Shown one piece after another: positions 25,203 through 33,198 of a stretch of 64,000 nucleotides of DNA; the stretch's first letter is position 1; every line of letters starts with the position of its first letter. The notes beneath the pieces are model-generated. The model was not told the DNA's origin, searched no databases, and saw only the letters and a program-made list of their open reading frames with translations. The translations under genes were made by a program, and so were the position numbers. Where the stretch lies: the NCBI GenBank assembly GCA_963693305.1, contig OY855913.1:12180701-12244700 (forward strand), read 5' to 3'. The DNA comes from Meandrina meandrites. Lineage: Eukaryota; Cnidaria; Anthozoa; Scleractinia; Meandrinidae.

Positions 25203-26655
25203 GATACCGGTGCGATGCTCTACCAACTGAGCTATGAAGCCACACATTGGGAGCGAGGTCAATTGTGAGTTCATATTTTCCCGTGAAAGGAGTGAAATGA
25301 TGTAATGTATATGAAACAAGAAGATGCGAGCATCTTAAAACTGCGCTTTTTTAAATTAACTCCAGTTTGCTAATTAACAGTTTTCTTACTCGGAAAAGTC
25401 ACGGTTAAATTAAATTTGTTTGTACCAAAGAGCAAAGGACTAGCAGAGTAGTCACGCGAGTCACACAATCCGATATTGCACCATCGCCCCTAGCCGTTGT
25501 GAAATTTATGATGATGCAATGGTCTTAATCTGGAACTTCGCTTGCGACATGTTTGGGCATGAATTAAACATTCTGCTATTTGAACGCTATTAATTTTACA
25601 CACAATAAAAAAATATATCCGCAACAGTTTCCATACATTCTTGTTTCAATTTGTTTGTACTATGAGTGAAGGACTAGCAAAGTAATCACGCAAGTCACAC
25701 AATCCGAAGTTTACGTTATCCCCGGCTGTGTTAAGCTTGTTGGTTTTTTCCCTACTAATGACGTAACCCCTGCACGTTCAGACACGCTCAATTGTTTACC
25801 TTCGCAAATATTTAATTTTCCTTCAAATCTCTGAACTCGCTTCGATGAAACAGCCAAAGAATTCACTTCAATTGCCTAAACCCACAGGAAATACTTGCAG
25901 AAGTGCAAATAAATTAATGACCGTCGCTTCTGCCGATATCAGTAAAGTTTCAAAGAAAACACAACGTTATCTGTCACGTAACGAAAGTGAAACCTGCAAC
26001 ATCAGCGCATTCCATGGCTGACGTAATACCTTTTTTAGTGTATTTAATCTTAGGTTCGGGTCCAACGCTTCGATAAACCAAAAGAAAATATACTTTCTAC
26101 AAAAAAAAGAAAACAATATCCATAACATTAATGTTTTAACAGCTTTTGGTGAATAAACATCACAGGTTGCATGATTAAAAGTCATGATCACGATTTGGCC
26201 GAGCTGAGGTTTAAGTCTGGTCACCGACAAAAAAAATCCAAAAAAAAATAATAAATCCCGTGTAAAACAAGAACCGCGCTCGGCCCATGGCCACGCGGTT
26301 AATGATTCATATATTAACTGCGGATATATATGAAGGTGATATGTGATCTTCGCAGTGAATTTCCAATTTAAGCAATTGGAATAAAGAAGCCTGAAAAAAA
26401 TCAGGGCTTCAACGGGATTCGAACCCATGATCTCCGCGATACAGGTGCGATGTTCTACCAACTGAGCTATGAAGCCACACATTGGGAGCGAAGTCAATTG
26501 TGAGTTCATATTTTCCTGTGAAAGGAGTGAAATGATGTAATGTGTATGAAATGATTCATATATTATTAACTGCGGCTATATATGAAGGTGATATGTGATC
26601 TTCGCAGTGAATTTCCAATTTAAGCAATTGGAATAAAGAAGCCTGAAAAAAATCA

Positions 26656-26689
<34 letters not shown>

Positions 26690-29600
26690 GAAGATCACAT
26701 ATCACCTTCATATATATGCGCAGTTAATATATGAATCATTTCATATACATTACATCATTTCACTCCTTTCACAATTGACCTTGCTCCCAATGTGTGGCTT
26801 CATAGCTTCATAGCTCAGTTGGTAGAGCATCGCACCTGTATCGCGCACGGGTTCAAATCCCGTTGAAGCCCTGATTTTTTTCAGGCTTCTTTATTCCAAT
26901 TGCTTAAATTTGAAATTCACTGCGAAGATCACATATCATCTTGAAATCTAACTGTTGCCTTGTCACGTATAATTCACAACTCGCTAATTACATTAGGATC
27001 ATTGTTGAATAAAGTGTGGTATAAATGGTCGGTAGAAGAGAAATTCAATAAAAATTTGGTTAAAGGAAGTGTTTGCTATTTTTTCAAGTGGTGGTGTCAA
27101 TTTTCTGGTCCTGAATTTACATTTTGGCACAAAAAATATATTTAACCAAGATCATCTTTCAAGTAATAGATCAAAAACGAGTGCGAGTTTTTCATCAGGG
27201 GTTCCAAACACCAAGAAACAGATGAAAGCACGACGCCGAAGGTGGAGTGCTTTTATTGTTTCGAGGTGTTTGGAACCCCCGATGAAAAACGAAGCACGAG
27301 TTTTTGAGCTGGCTTCTCAAACTAGCATGAGAATTTTTTTCGAAGAATAGGTAATTAGTAGGCGTGCTCAATAGGCTATTGTCTGTTTTTTATTCATATG
27401 GTAAATGAAATGAATATTTTATATGCGGCCATGTGGGCAAGTTTTAAAGGTTGAATTTTTAATAAACTAACATTATGCCGCGTGATGGAGATCGAGTCCA
27501 GATCAGAACGTTTTCGAGTTCCAAAAACCTCTTGTCAAGAAAATGTTTTGGTGAATGATGCTGTTCCAGCTTCAACTAAGTATAAAAACAAGTGGGCTGT
27601 GAACATTTTTGCCGAATGGCAGAGGTTGAGAGAGGTTAAAGTTCCGGTATTAGATTGTGGCAGTCTCTTCAAGGACTACGATTTACCCAAGGTTACCGCT
27701 GTGAGTGTAGATATTGCTGGAATGGACGCTCTGTCGCTGAACTATTGGTTGTCAAAATTTGTGATGGAGGTAGCTAAAAAGTCCGGTGAAAGATACCCTC
27801 CCAAGTCTGTTTATGGTATCATTTGTGCCCTCAAGCGTTATTTGGAGGAGAAAAATGGATCAGAAGCTTTGAATCCTCTGGACGCTAGTGACAAAAGGTA
27901 CTTGACAACTTGTTAATATGTTGCTGTATTGTTGTTGTAAGCAATGATTTAAGCAGGAAAAATGCTGTATTTAGAATTATAATTAAGACTGATTAAAATT
28001 CAAGTTTCTTGATCAGTGTCTTGATCAGTTTTTGAACTAATCTACCGTGTCTTGATCGGTATGTTCATCGGGTATCAACATACATGCACCTGACCCAATT
28101 GATGCGAGCTGATTGGGTCATCAGCTCATGAATAATTAATGAGTTTGAGAAGCCCGGTTCAAACGAGCAACTGTAAACAACAGTGGCGGCAAAGAGACTC
28201 GGCACGTGAGCCACAGGAATTTCTGGAATTTGTTAACGAAAGTGGATGGGGTAGCAAGGCGATTTTTGGTCCTATTCCACAGTTCGGTGATTTTCGCAGT
28301 ATCCTTAAAACAAACAAACAAACAGCCTGGACTATAGCAGTCCAGGGCTCAAAATAACGGCCGGTCAATGGACAATGTCCGGCCAAAATGACGATTTGTC
28401 TGGACAAAAGTTTGGTTCGGCGGTCATTTTGACTGGTCACATACACGGCTTTCAAATAAATAACACAAAAAAAATTATTCGCAATATTTCTTGAAATTTT
28501 ACAGTAAAATCATTAAATATCATAGCAGCTTGCAAAAACTATATGCACCTATAGACAGTGCGAGTTCGTAGCGTGTTTTTCACCAGCAAGATCATGAGAA
28601 AATAATAAAATCATTAAACCCGTTGAATTTTTTAAGTTCACTTCCAAGCACATTGTATTTTGAAGTTTTATAAAAAACTTCCTGACCGTGTTTATCGCTA
28701 ATTAGTTAAGTAAAAGATGGTTTGTTAGTAGATTTCCAGTAGACCTGAAAAAGCAACAAAAGACGTTGGGGTTTCCTTTCTTCCTACATGCCGAGCAAAG
28801 GCACAGTTATCTCACTTGTAGCATGGGCATATGTCCTATTACTATTTAGTGTTCGGTAGTAAAGACCAGTAAAGTGCTTACAACCAAGATCGCCTCCACC
28901 CGTAAGTCATTAACTAATGTAAAACTATGCAGAGTAACATAACATTACGGCTACTGGGCATTTTGTTTTATGTAGAGTAGAACGCAGAAGAAATGGAAAT
29001 TCAAAAAGCGAACAAAATATAATGACACTTATACATGTAGCGATCAAAACATTTAAGCTTAAGCCTTTATACTCTTTAACAACGAGTGTTTTAGCTTATG
29101 AGGCGAAATTTTTGGCAGAATAGGCTATTGCTTCAAAGTAAATACTCAATATTTTGACCGGTCAAAAACGAGACATGACCGAGCAAAAATTGATTTGGCC
29201 AGTCAACATGACCGGTCAGTATTCAAAAATTATTTTGAGACCTGCAGTCCATAAACAGTCACACTTAAAATTTTGCTTTCTTCCATTTACCCTGACTACT
29301 TTTAAGCATTTAACAACTGCAACGCAAAATGGAGGTTCGGTGCCTGCGATATCCAGGAGCTTCCACTATTGGCAGCCAGCTCCTAGATGGAGACTGCTCC
29401 CATGGCTGGCAAATCCTGGCAGACCAACCATGAGCCCCCATGCAGAAGTGAGGGCAGGCACCTGTCACACTGCGCGAACAGTGGAAAAGAGGGAAGAAGT
29501 GGGGGGGGGGGGGGAGCCTTCAAGACGAGCTCCGTTGAACTGCCACAGTAATAAAATGCTAACAATGCCCACGAATGCTAAAACATGATTCAGTCGAAGA

Positions 29601-32600
29601 GCACATGGGATCTTGGCGCATGCCCATGTAGGAAATGCCACTGACTCCGAGGAACATTGGCGCTCTTTGTTGTTAACTAAGTTAAATTGCATTTAACTGC
29701 ATATAAGTAAGAGATCAAATAATACAAAGAACCTTTCTACCAAAACAGTTACTGTGCTCATTGATGCTAATTGATGAATACATAATTAATTTTATTAAAT
29801 ACAAGATGATAAATTTTTGCATATTAAATAAATTCATCATTCTGTACAATAGAACTAACTTACACTTTCTTCTTTTTGCCTTTAGCTTGTGTTACTGGAT
29901 TATTACTCCACTTTAATAAATGAGGACTGAATGGCTTTGAGATTGTGTCAACTTGTTGCTTAACTGATTTCTTGCTTATGTCAGTTTCTGTCAGCTGTTT
30001 TTTTGTGTCTTCTGAACCATCAGGCATGACTACACCCTCAACTCGAGTTGGTTTTTCCTCTGGTTTTATCAGGACCTGTTCTACAGGTTTATTCTTGTTT
30101 AAAGTCATTGTTGAACATGATTCCTTATCCTCACCAACAGAGCTTTGTTCAGCATTAGGAGTAGAAGCTGGTCCCTGCATCATTTGCAGAGGTAGAAGTG
30201 TGTTCGTTTTTTCCACAGATGACTTGGTTTCCTAAAAACATAAAAACAGTATGTGTGCTTTGACATTATTCCTGCCATCATTGTTCTTGGGTTAAGGTTT
30301 TGAGAGAGAAGGTTAGTTTTGGCCATTTTGCATATGTAACCTTGGAAGAATGCAGTATAAAGGGTGATGAAACCAAAGTGTAGCTCTCCATATCTTAACC
30401 TGAGAACAATGCTGGCAGGAATATCAAAATATAGTTCTTTTCTATAATGCAACTGTTTAACTTATTGAACAATAATCAACAGCCTGCAAGTATTAGGTTG
30501 CTACTAAATTAGTGGGAGGCACAGTGGCCTAATGGTTAGTGCACTGGACTTTGGATCGAATGGTCCGGGTTGAGCCCAGGCCAGGGCACTGCATTGTGTT
30601 CTTGGGCAAGACACTTTACTCTCATAGTGCCTCTCTCCACCCAGATGTATAAATGGGTACTGGCGAATTTACTGCTGGGGGTAACCCTGCGATGGACTAG
30701 CATCCCATCCAGGGGGGAGTAGAAATACTCCTAGGTGCTTCATGGTACAGAAACCGGGATAAGCTCTGGCCTGATAGGCCACAAGGCTTGTATGCAGACT
30801 TTACTCAATTAAATAACAACGCTACAATTGTCTAAATTGCAACAAAACTGTATATGCGAAAACTTCCCTGCCCTTTGAATGCTCATTACATGTTTGTAGT
30901 TTTTCAGATGCTCAGCTTGACAATCATGACTGGGTCTCAGTGGATAATAAGGATGAGTTGTAGATCTCTACTTCTCTCTAACATAATTTAGCTCCTGGGT
31001 TTCTTTGTTATTTTTCCTCACTATCATTGGCCTTTATTTTTTTAATTATCCTGAGCAACATACATGTACCGTAAAATTCAGAAAGAAATGATTGCCAGAA
31101 AAACTCAATTTCCTCTACATCCACTCATTTTCTACTTTTCTGCAGATCAACAAAAAACTCATGAATGAAAACCAAAACAACTGTGTCAGAAGTTTCTTCG
31201 AATGATTTCAATTGGGCTCAAACAGAATTTTTCTAGTGGTGACCAATTTACAGTGCTCCAAGCTCAAGTTTTACAGAAGTTGCCTTCTAGCAACTACCTT
31301 TTGTAAAATGGTCACCATCGCCACTAGAAAAAATTATCAAAGCATTTCTAAAGCAGGACACATATCATCTTGACCGTGATGAGCCAAATTAAAATGGTTC
31401 AAAGAACATTCCGACATAGTTATTTTCGTTTGCATATTTTGTTGAACTGTTATAATATTATTATTGTGCAAAAACGTAAATATAAGATTAAGAAACAGGC
31501 AAGGAAGATAAACATACAAAACAAGTTAATTCTCGTACAGTATGGCAAAATACTAGAAATATAAATGCAGTTTTCAATACCATACATATAATAGTGGCTG
31601 CACGACTGACATCAAACAGGACAATTGAGAGCTCAGCTTGAGCCATGATGTATCCTTAATGCAAACAGATAAGCAAGATGGGCAAGATGGAATATTTTGC
31701 AGTCAAATTTGTTTGGCTTATACCCCATTCACACCAAAGCTTAAACATGTTTAAATGTTGTTTAGTTAAACATGGTTTAAAATTGTTTTCTTCATGGAAG
31801 TTGCTGACTGATGTTTATCAACTTCAAATTTGGCACAATGAAAGCACAAGTTAGAGCATACTTGAGCCCTATATAAAATTTAGTCTGTCAGGTACATGGA
31901 TTTGTTGCTGATTTTTATTTTCTTAAACCTGGTTTACCTACATGTTTTGTTGGTGTGAATCAGTGGTGTGAATATTAGTTATTGTACTGCAAAAAAAAAT
32001 GTTGATGCCTAGACAGCCCTTTCTAACAACCAAATCTGCGACCTGTTTGGATAATTTAGTCACCAAATTTTATTTCACTCGCCATAATGACCAAAATGGT
32101 CACAGCTTGGAGGGCTGCTTTATAAAAGAAAAAGGAAACTTCTGGAAAACTTGAGCTTGCAGCATTGATTTCCTGTAAATCTTTTCTCAATATTTGCAAC
32201 ATCAAAATAAAAAAGGAAATAAAAGGTATTTTTGAGCCTTTGATGTCACTTTCTCTACTTCACAACCAAGCCTTGGAACAAGGTCATTAAATACATAAAG
32301 AAACAATTTGTGATGTTCATATTTGGATTGAAACTTGTCAAGCTGTGCGATAGAGTCATATTGTATATGAAAATGTAAAAAAATTAAAAAGTTGTTTATC
32401 TTTATATATGTAAGTATACCCCTAAGCTAACAGCTCATTGTGCAGCTCTCACTGTAGTGGTTAATTAGTGGTTATGCTGCAAAAAAGTTAAAGGCCGGGG
32501 TGATCATTTATCACATCACAAAAATAGGGGAGAGCATAATTATTCTATGCTTTCAGAATGCAGATCTTTTCAGAAAGTTTTGGTGCCAAAATAACTGAAA

Positions 32601-33198
32601 AAATGTTGACCAGGTTATGCTATTATGTGCCAAATGGCACTCCTAGGGGTTAAAGGTTTAATAAATACATTGTTACAAAGGGCGAAAAACATCCCATCAA
32701 CAAACGAAGGAAGAAGAGAAGAAACCCAACAAGTCAAAGCAGTACTGAAAACAACTATCCTTTGTCTTTTATCACCAACTGTGAGAGGGTGTTAACCAGA
32801 AAACCTGCCAATATCAATTTCAATGGATTTGTAGTACTTTCTTATGTGCAGGGCATTTCTGAAAGAATTGGTTGCATTTTGAAACAACAGGTTGAAGAGT
32901 GTCATTCAGATCTCAAGTAACTATCAATAGCCTGTTTCCACGACCTAAAGAGCAAGATGATTCTGACCGCCAAAGGTCAGGCATGGTGTACAAAATCAGT
33001 TGTTCACAGTGTCTATGGCCAAACAGAAAAGCAAAGGTTTGCCTAATTTGTCTAACTACATTTAGCAAGTTTTTTTAATAATCAACAACAATACATTATT
33101 TTATAAAAGTGAGTTTTTACGCTAGATTCAAAATGAGGATTGCATGATTACCTTAATGTCTTGCGTACCTACTGATTCATCTGTGGGGCTTTCTTTCT
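11193..33198 (-). CDS. KMT5A: histone H4-K20 monomethyltransferase KMT5A (SET8/PR-Set7)
   Basis: Six exons join in consistent phase: 33198-33152, 30231-29864, 24465-24372, 20651-20592, 12977-12787 and 11406-11193 (TAG). All have GT-AG borders. They give about 323 residues, close to the vertebrate enzyme. Only the first one or two 5' exons are missing. The N-terminal part is S/T/K-rich and disordered, with a basic KGKKKK stretch. A PCNA-box-like QTEVSEYF is followed directly by AVRRSSRKSK, the family signature. The SET domain follows: GKGRGVFAT, CEYAGEL, GCYMYYF, the cofactor-site RLLNHSR and LLYDYGERS, ending at WLKS. The expected SET active-site residues are therefore present. In animals the enzyme monomethylates H4K20 on nucleosomes and is controlled through the cell cycle. 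The introns are long (3-8 kb) and loaded with mobile elements. The initiating ATG was not found. Confidence 0.93.
11563..11639. repeat. (CAGT)n tetranucleotide microsatellite
   Basis: About 19 uninterrupted tcag/cagt units lie in the last KMT5A intron, roughly 160 bp upstream of the final exon. Confidence 0.97.
11740..12180. repeat. GGTATAC-rich palindromic dispersed repeat
   Basis: The segment has several short self-complementary pieces: ggtatac/gtatacc near 11790-11855, and the hairpin ccaacgagg(...)cctcgttgg at 12099-12127. They are arranged like the remains of foldback elements. The boundaries are uncertain. Confidence 0.35.
12978..13734. other. intron sequence, no additional feature seen
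   Basis: This is part of the 7.6 kb KMT5A intron. It is AT-rich, with no exon-like sequence or clear repeat. Confidence 0.4.
13735..14860 (+). pseudogene. degenerate Penelope-like element: RT 3' part plus GIY-YIG endonuclease
   Basis: Pieces in different frames read as a Penelope-type reverse transcriptase and its endonuclease: VVANLYKESFEEQAIA, then PRIWNHYVHDTFNILVAK (the position of the RT catalytic box, degraded from the usual Y-x-DD), FAFID-like and SREPDGRLTTSV phrases. After a gap come AEPAKEFKSTAVLPYVKG and the GIY-YIG-like IVYRISCECGKVYVGVTG. The order matches Penelope-like elements, in which a C-terminal GIY-YIG nuclease follows the RT. Many frameshifts and stops show it is dead. 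It lies on the opposite strand to KMT5A, inside its largest intron. Confidence 0.8.
15200..17250. repeat. 109-bp minisatellite array with 763-bp higher-order period
   Basis: Each unit contains gaatttggcgaaatttcgcc, aaagtcgaag, tttcagggaacgagctcgag and tggagggtagcacggaagc. About 19 copies are present. Frame-shifted copies of the same peptide begin every 109 bases (for example minus-strand frames ending at 15772, 15881, 15990 and 16099). A block of seven units repeats as a whole: the frame ending at 15950 reappears at 16713, exactly 763 = 7 x 109 bases away. The many minus-strand open frames here are by-products of the repeat, not genes. Confidence 0.9.
17255..17850. repeat. degenerate tandem repeat of about 100 bp
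   Basis: The phrases tcatacatagcatagt, caaactcctactggtcttga and caacaacaatgacatttcac recur near 17260-17350, 17570-17650, 17672-17760 and 17765-17850. This repeat links the 109-bp array to the rest of the foldback element. Confidence 0.7.
17851..19079. other. interior of the foldback element, no gene recognised
   Basis: The stretch has weak internal repetition (two partly similar blocks near 18080-18200 and 18690-18800 around 'cagcaggaaa...tctg'). Open frames at 17809-18073 on the minus strand show no domain. No transposase signature was seen. Confidence 0.45.
19080..19830. repeat. 102-bp minisatellite array
   Basis: About seven units contain gtcagcagtgcatgagttga, gttccaagacataactttgc and tggcttgacgaatttgacga. 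Most units are 102 bp, a multiple of three, and some carry an extra 9-12 bp. That is why a 261-codon minus-strand frame stays open across the array. It is not evidence of a protein. Confidence 0.9.
19876..19913. repeat. perfect 16-bp hairpin at the element end
   Basis: 19876-19891 and 19898-19913 are exact reverse complements (gccatgttggtgccca) around the 6-nt loop tctgct. A related but imperfect ccaccatgttgg lies at the opposite end (15163-15174). Confidence 0.9.
20697..21409. mobile_element. Mu-like short inverted-repeat element with 9-bp target duplication
   Basis: The left end CACCCTGCGAGCAGAGCC matches the reverse complement of the right end, TTACCCTGCAAGCAGAGCCC. The direct repeat AATCATACT flanks it at 20688-20696 and 21410-21418. 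A 9-bp duplication fits Mu-like (MULE) elements, but no transposase is present, so family membership is inferred. It sits 37 bp upstream of the fourth visible KMT5A exon in gene orientation. Confidence 0.75.
21761..22580. mobile_element. Harbinger-like non-autonomous element with TAA target duplication
   Basis: The ends are GGGCCAATTCGCACTAGC and, in reverse complement, GGGCCGATTCGCACTAGC. TAA occurs directly outside both ends (21758-21760, 22581-22583). A 3-bp TWA duplication and GGGCC ends fit the PIF/Harbinger superfamily. The interior has a perfect small hairpin, gtcctgcctcaaggcaggac, at about 22029-22048, and only short open frames. Confidence 0.75.
22584..23660. other. intron sequence, no supported feature
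   Basis: Short open frames on both strands (for example 22705-22929, 23249-23488, 23372-23638) show no domain. A local run of 'cgcgaaat' variants near 23520-23625 is the only visible repetition. Confidence 0.4.
23694..23731 (-). ncRNA. hammerhead ribozyme motif, Penelope/retrozyme type
   Basis: Read on the minus strand from 23731: CTGATGA, then a GGC/GCC stem II with an AAACA loop, then GAAA and a GTTTGGTTTAAAC segment able to form stem III. This is the conserved hammerhead core order CUGAUGA - stem II - GAAA. Such minimal hammerheads are known in the terminal repeats of Penelope-like elements and retrozymes. No catalytic test can be made by eye. Confidence 0.6.
23745..23782 (+). ncRNA. degenerate inverted partner of the hammerhead motif
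   Basis: The plus strand reads CTGAAGA, GGCAAACAGC, TGAAAACGTTTGATTTAAAC. It is the same motif as its neighbour with a core T-to-A change, in inverted orientation 13 bp away. The core change should abolish activity. The two halves together could form a long hairpin. Confidence 0.5.
24021..24305. mobile_element. short inverted-repeat element, TAGAGCAGTTTTCA family
   Basis: The left end tagagcagttttcacttgag and the reverse complement of the right end, tagaacagttttcaaatgag, form the termini. The interior shares tgattggtt and gactcgctca phrases with a second copy at 47253-47540. No coding capacity. Confidence 0.6.
25169..25241 (-). repeat. tRNA-like head of a dispersed repeat (Thr-GGT-like)
   Basis: The 73 nt fold as a cloverleaf: acceptor GGCTTCA/TGAAGCC, D arm GCTC/GAGC, T arm ACGGG/CCCGT with TTCGAAT, and anticodon position GGT. 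Two faults speak against a working tRNA: position 33 is C instead of the universal U, and the 31-39 pair is A-C. The same 73 nt occur in longer repeat units nearby, so this is best read as a tRNA-derived repeat head. Confidence 0.65.
25415..25720. repeat. duplicated 65-bp segment between tRNA-like units
   Basis: aatttgtttgtac, aaggactagca and tcacacaatccga occur in the same order at about 25417-25483 and 25650-25716, with several substitutions. This is an old local duplication. Confidence 0.6.
26404..26476 (-). repeat. second tRNA-like repeat head (Thr-TGT-like)
   Basis: Same 73-nt layout as the copy at 25169, with substitutions including anticodon position TGT, a mutated D arm (GAAC in place of GAGC) and T stem CATGGG. 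The flanks (gaaggtgatatgtgatctt, gcagtgaatttccaatttaa, gcaattggaataaagaagcc) are shared with the first copy. It is a dispersed repeat rather than a gene. Confidence 0.65.
26656..26690 (-). repeat. truncated tRNA-like copy at an inverted junction
   Basis: Only the 3' half of the tRNA-like sequence remains. At 26690 it switches directly into the inverted flank of the next copy. Confidence 0.6.
26796..26871 (+). repeat. fourth tRNA-like copy, opposite orientation, damaged
   Basis: GGCTTCATAG is followed by a duplicated CTTCATAG before the D arm. The variable region is deleted, so tcgcg runs straight into cacgggttc. Together with the truncated copy it makes an inverted pair spanning about 26530-26935. 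Confidence 0.65.
27171..27308. repeat. foldback repeat with 40-bp arms
   Basis: Arms at about 27171-27212 and 27264-27308 share cgag, gtttttcatc, ggggttccaaacacc and their complements. The centre aagcacgacgccgaaggtgg is partly self-complementary. The open frame 27069-27350 runs across it by chance. Confidence 0.65.
27485..27916 (+). CDS. Crypton/ZMYM-type recombinase-related N-terminal exon
   Basis: A 143-codon frame starts at ATG 27485. After a variable start it reads STKYKNKWAVNIFAEWQ, then LSLNYWLSKFVMEVAKKSG and YPPKSVYGIICALKRYLEEK. This matches the N-terminal SAM-like part of the Crypton-derived tyrosine recombinase domain family (DUF3504, as in ZMYM and KIAA1958-type proteins). The frame continues past AAAAG|GTACTT at 27895-27905, a plausible donor, so it may be a first exon whose partners were lost or not seen. 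It lies inside a KMT5A intron, on the opposite strand. A domesticated gene fragment or transposon remnant are both possible. Confidence 0.5.
   Translation: MEIESRSERFRVPKTSCQENVLVNDAVPASTKYKNKWAVNIFAEWQRLREVKVPVLDCGSLFKDYDLPKVTAVSVDIAGMDALSLNYWLSKFVMEVAKKSGERYPPKSVYGIICALKRYLEEKNGSEALNPLDASDKRYLTTC
28345..29243. mobile_element. hAT-like non-autonomous element with 8-bp target duplication
   Basis: The ends GGGCTCAAAATAAC and, in reverse complement, AGGTCTCAAAATAAT form the termini. The direct repeat GCAGTCCA lies immediately outside at 28337-28344 and 29244-29251. Internal flanks carry tgaccggtca-type palindromes at both ends. An 8-bp duplication fits hAT elements. No transposase is present. 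Confidence 0.75.
30512..30805 (+). mobile_element. tRNA-derived SINE
   Basis: The tRNA-like head (GTGGCCTAATGGTTAGTGCA, later GGGTTGAGCCC) carries box-A/box-B-like phrases. It is followed by tgggcaagacacttta, cccagatgtataaatgggta, ggtaaccctgcgatggact and gcatcccatccaggggggag, the body of a SINE type widespread in marine invertebrates. It sits in the KMT5A intron upstream of the 30231-29864 exon. Confidence 0.75.
31726..31960. mobile_element. possible short inverted-repeat element
   Basis: cattcacaccaaagcttaaa at the left and ttttgttggtgtgaat at the right are imperfect inverted ends around several 'ttaaaca' repeats. No clear target duplication. Confidence 0.4.
31961..33151. other. intron sequence, no supported feature
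   Basis: AT-rich sequence with no exon-like segment or clear repeat between the inverted-repeat element and the small KMT5A exon 33198-33152. Confidence 0.4.

Noticed and set aside
25169..26476. Functional threonine tRNA genes
   Set aside because: C33 instead of U33, a mismatched anticodon stem and presence in longer repeated units argue for tRNA-derived repeats.
25044..26509. Minus-strand frames containing AQLVEHRTGIAEV-like peptides
   Set aside because: This is the translated tRNA-like repeat. The same peptide arises wherever such repeats occur and is a well-known annotation artefact.
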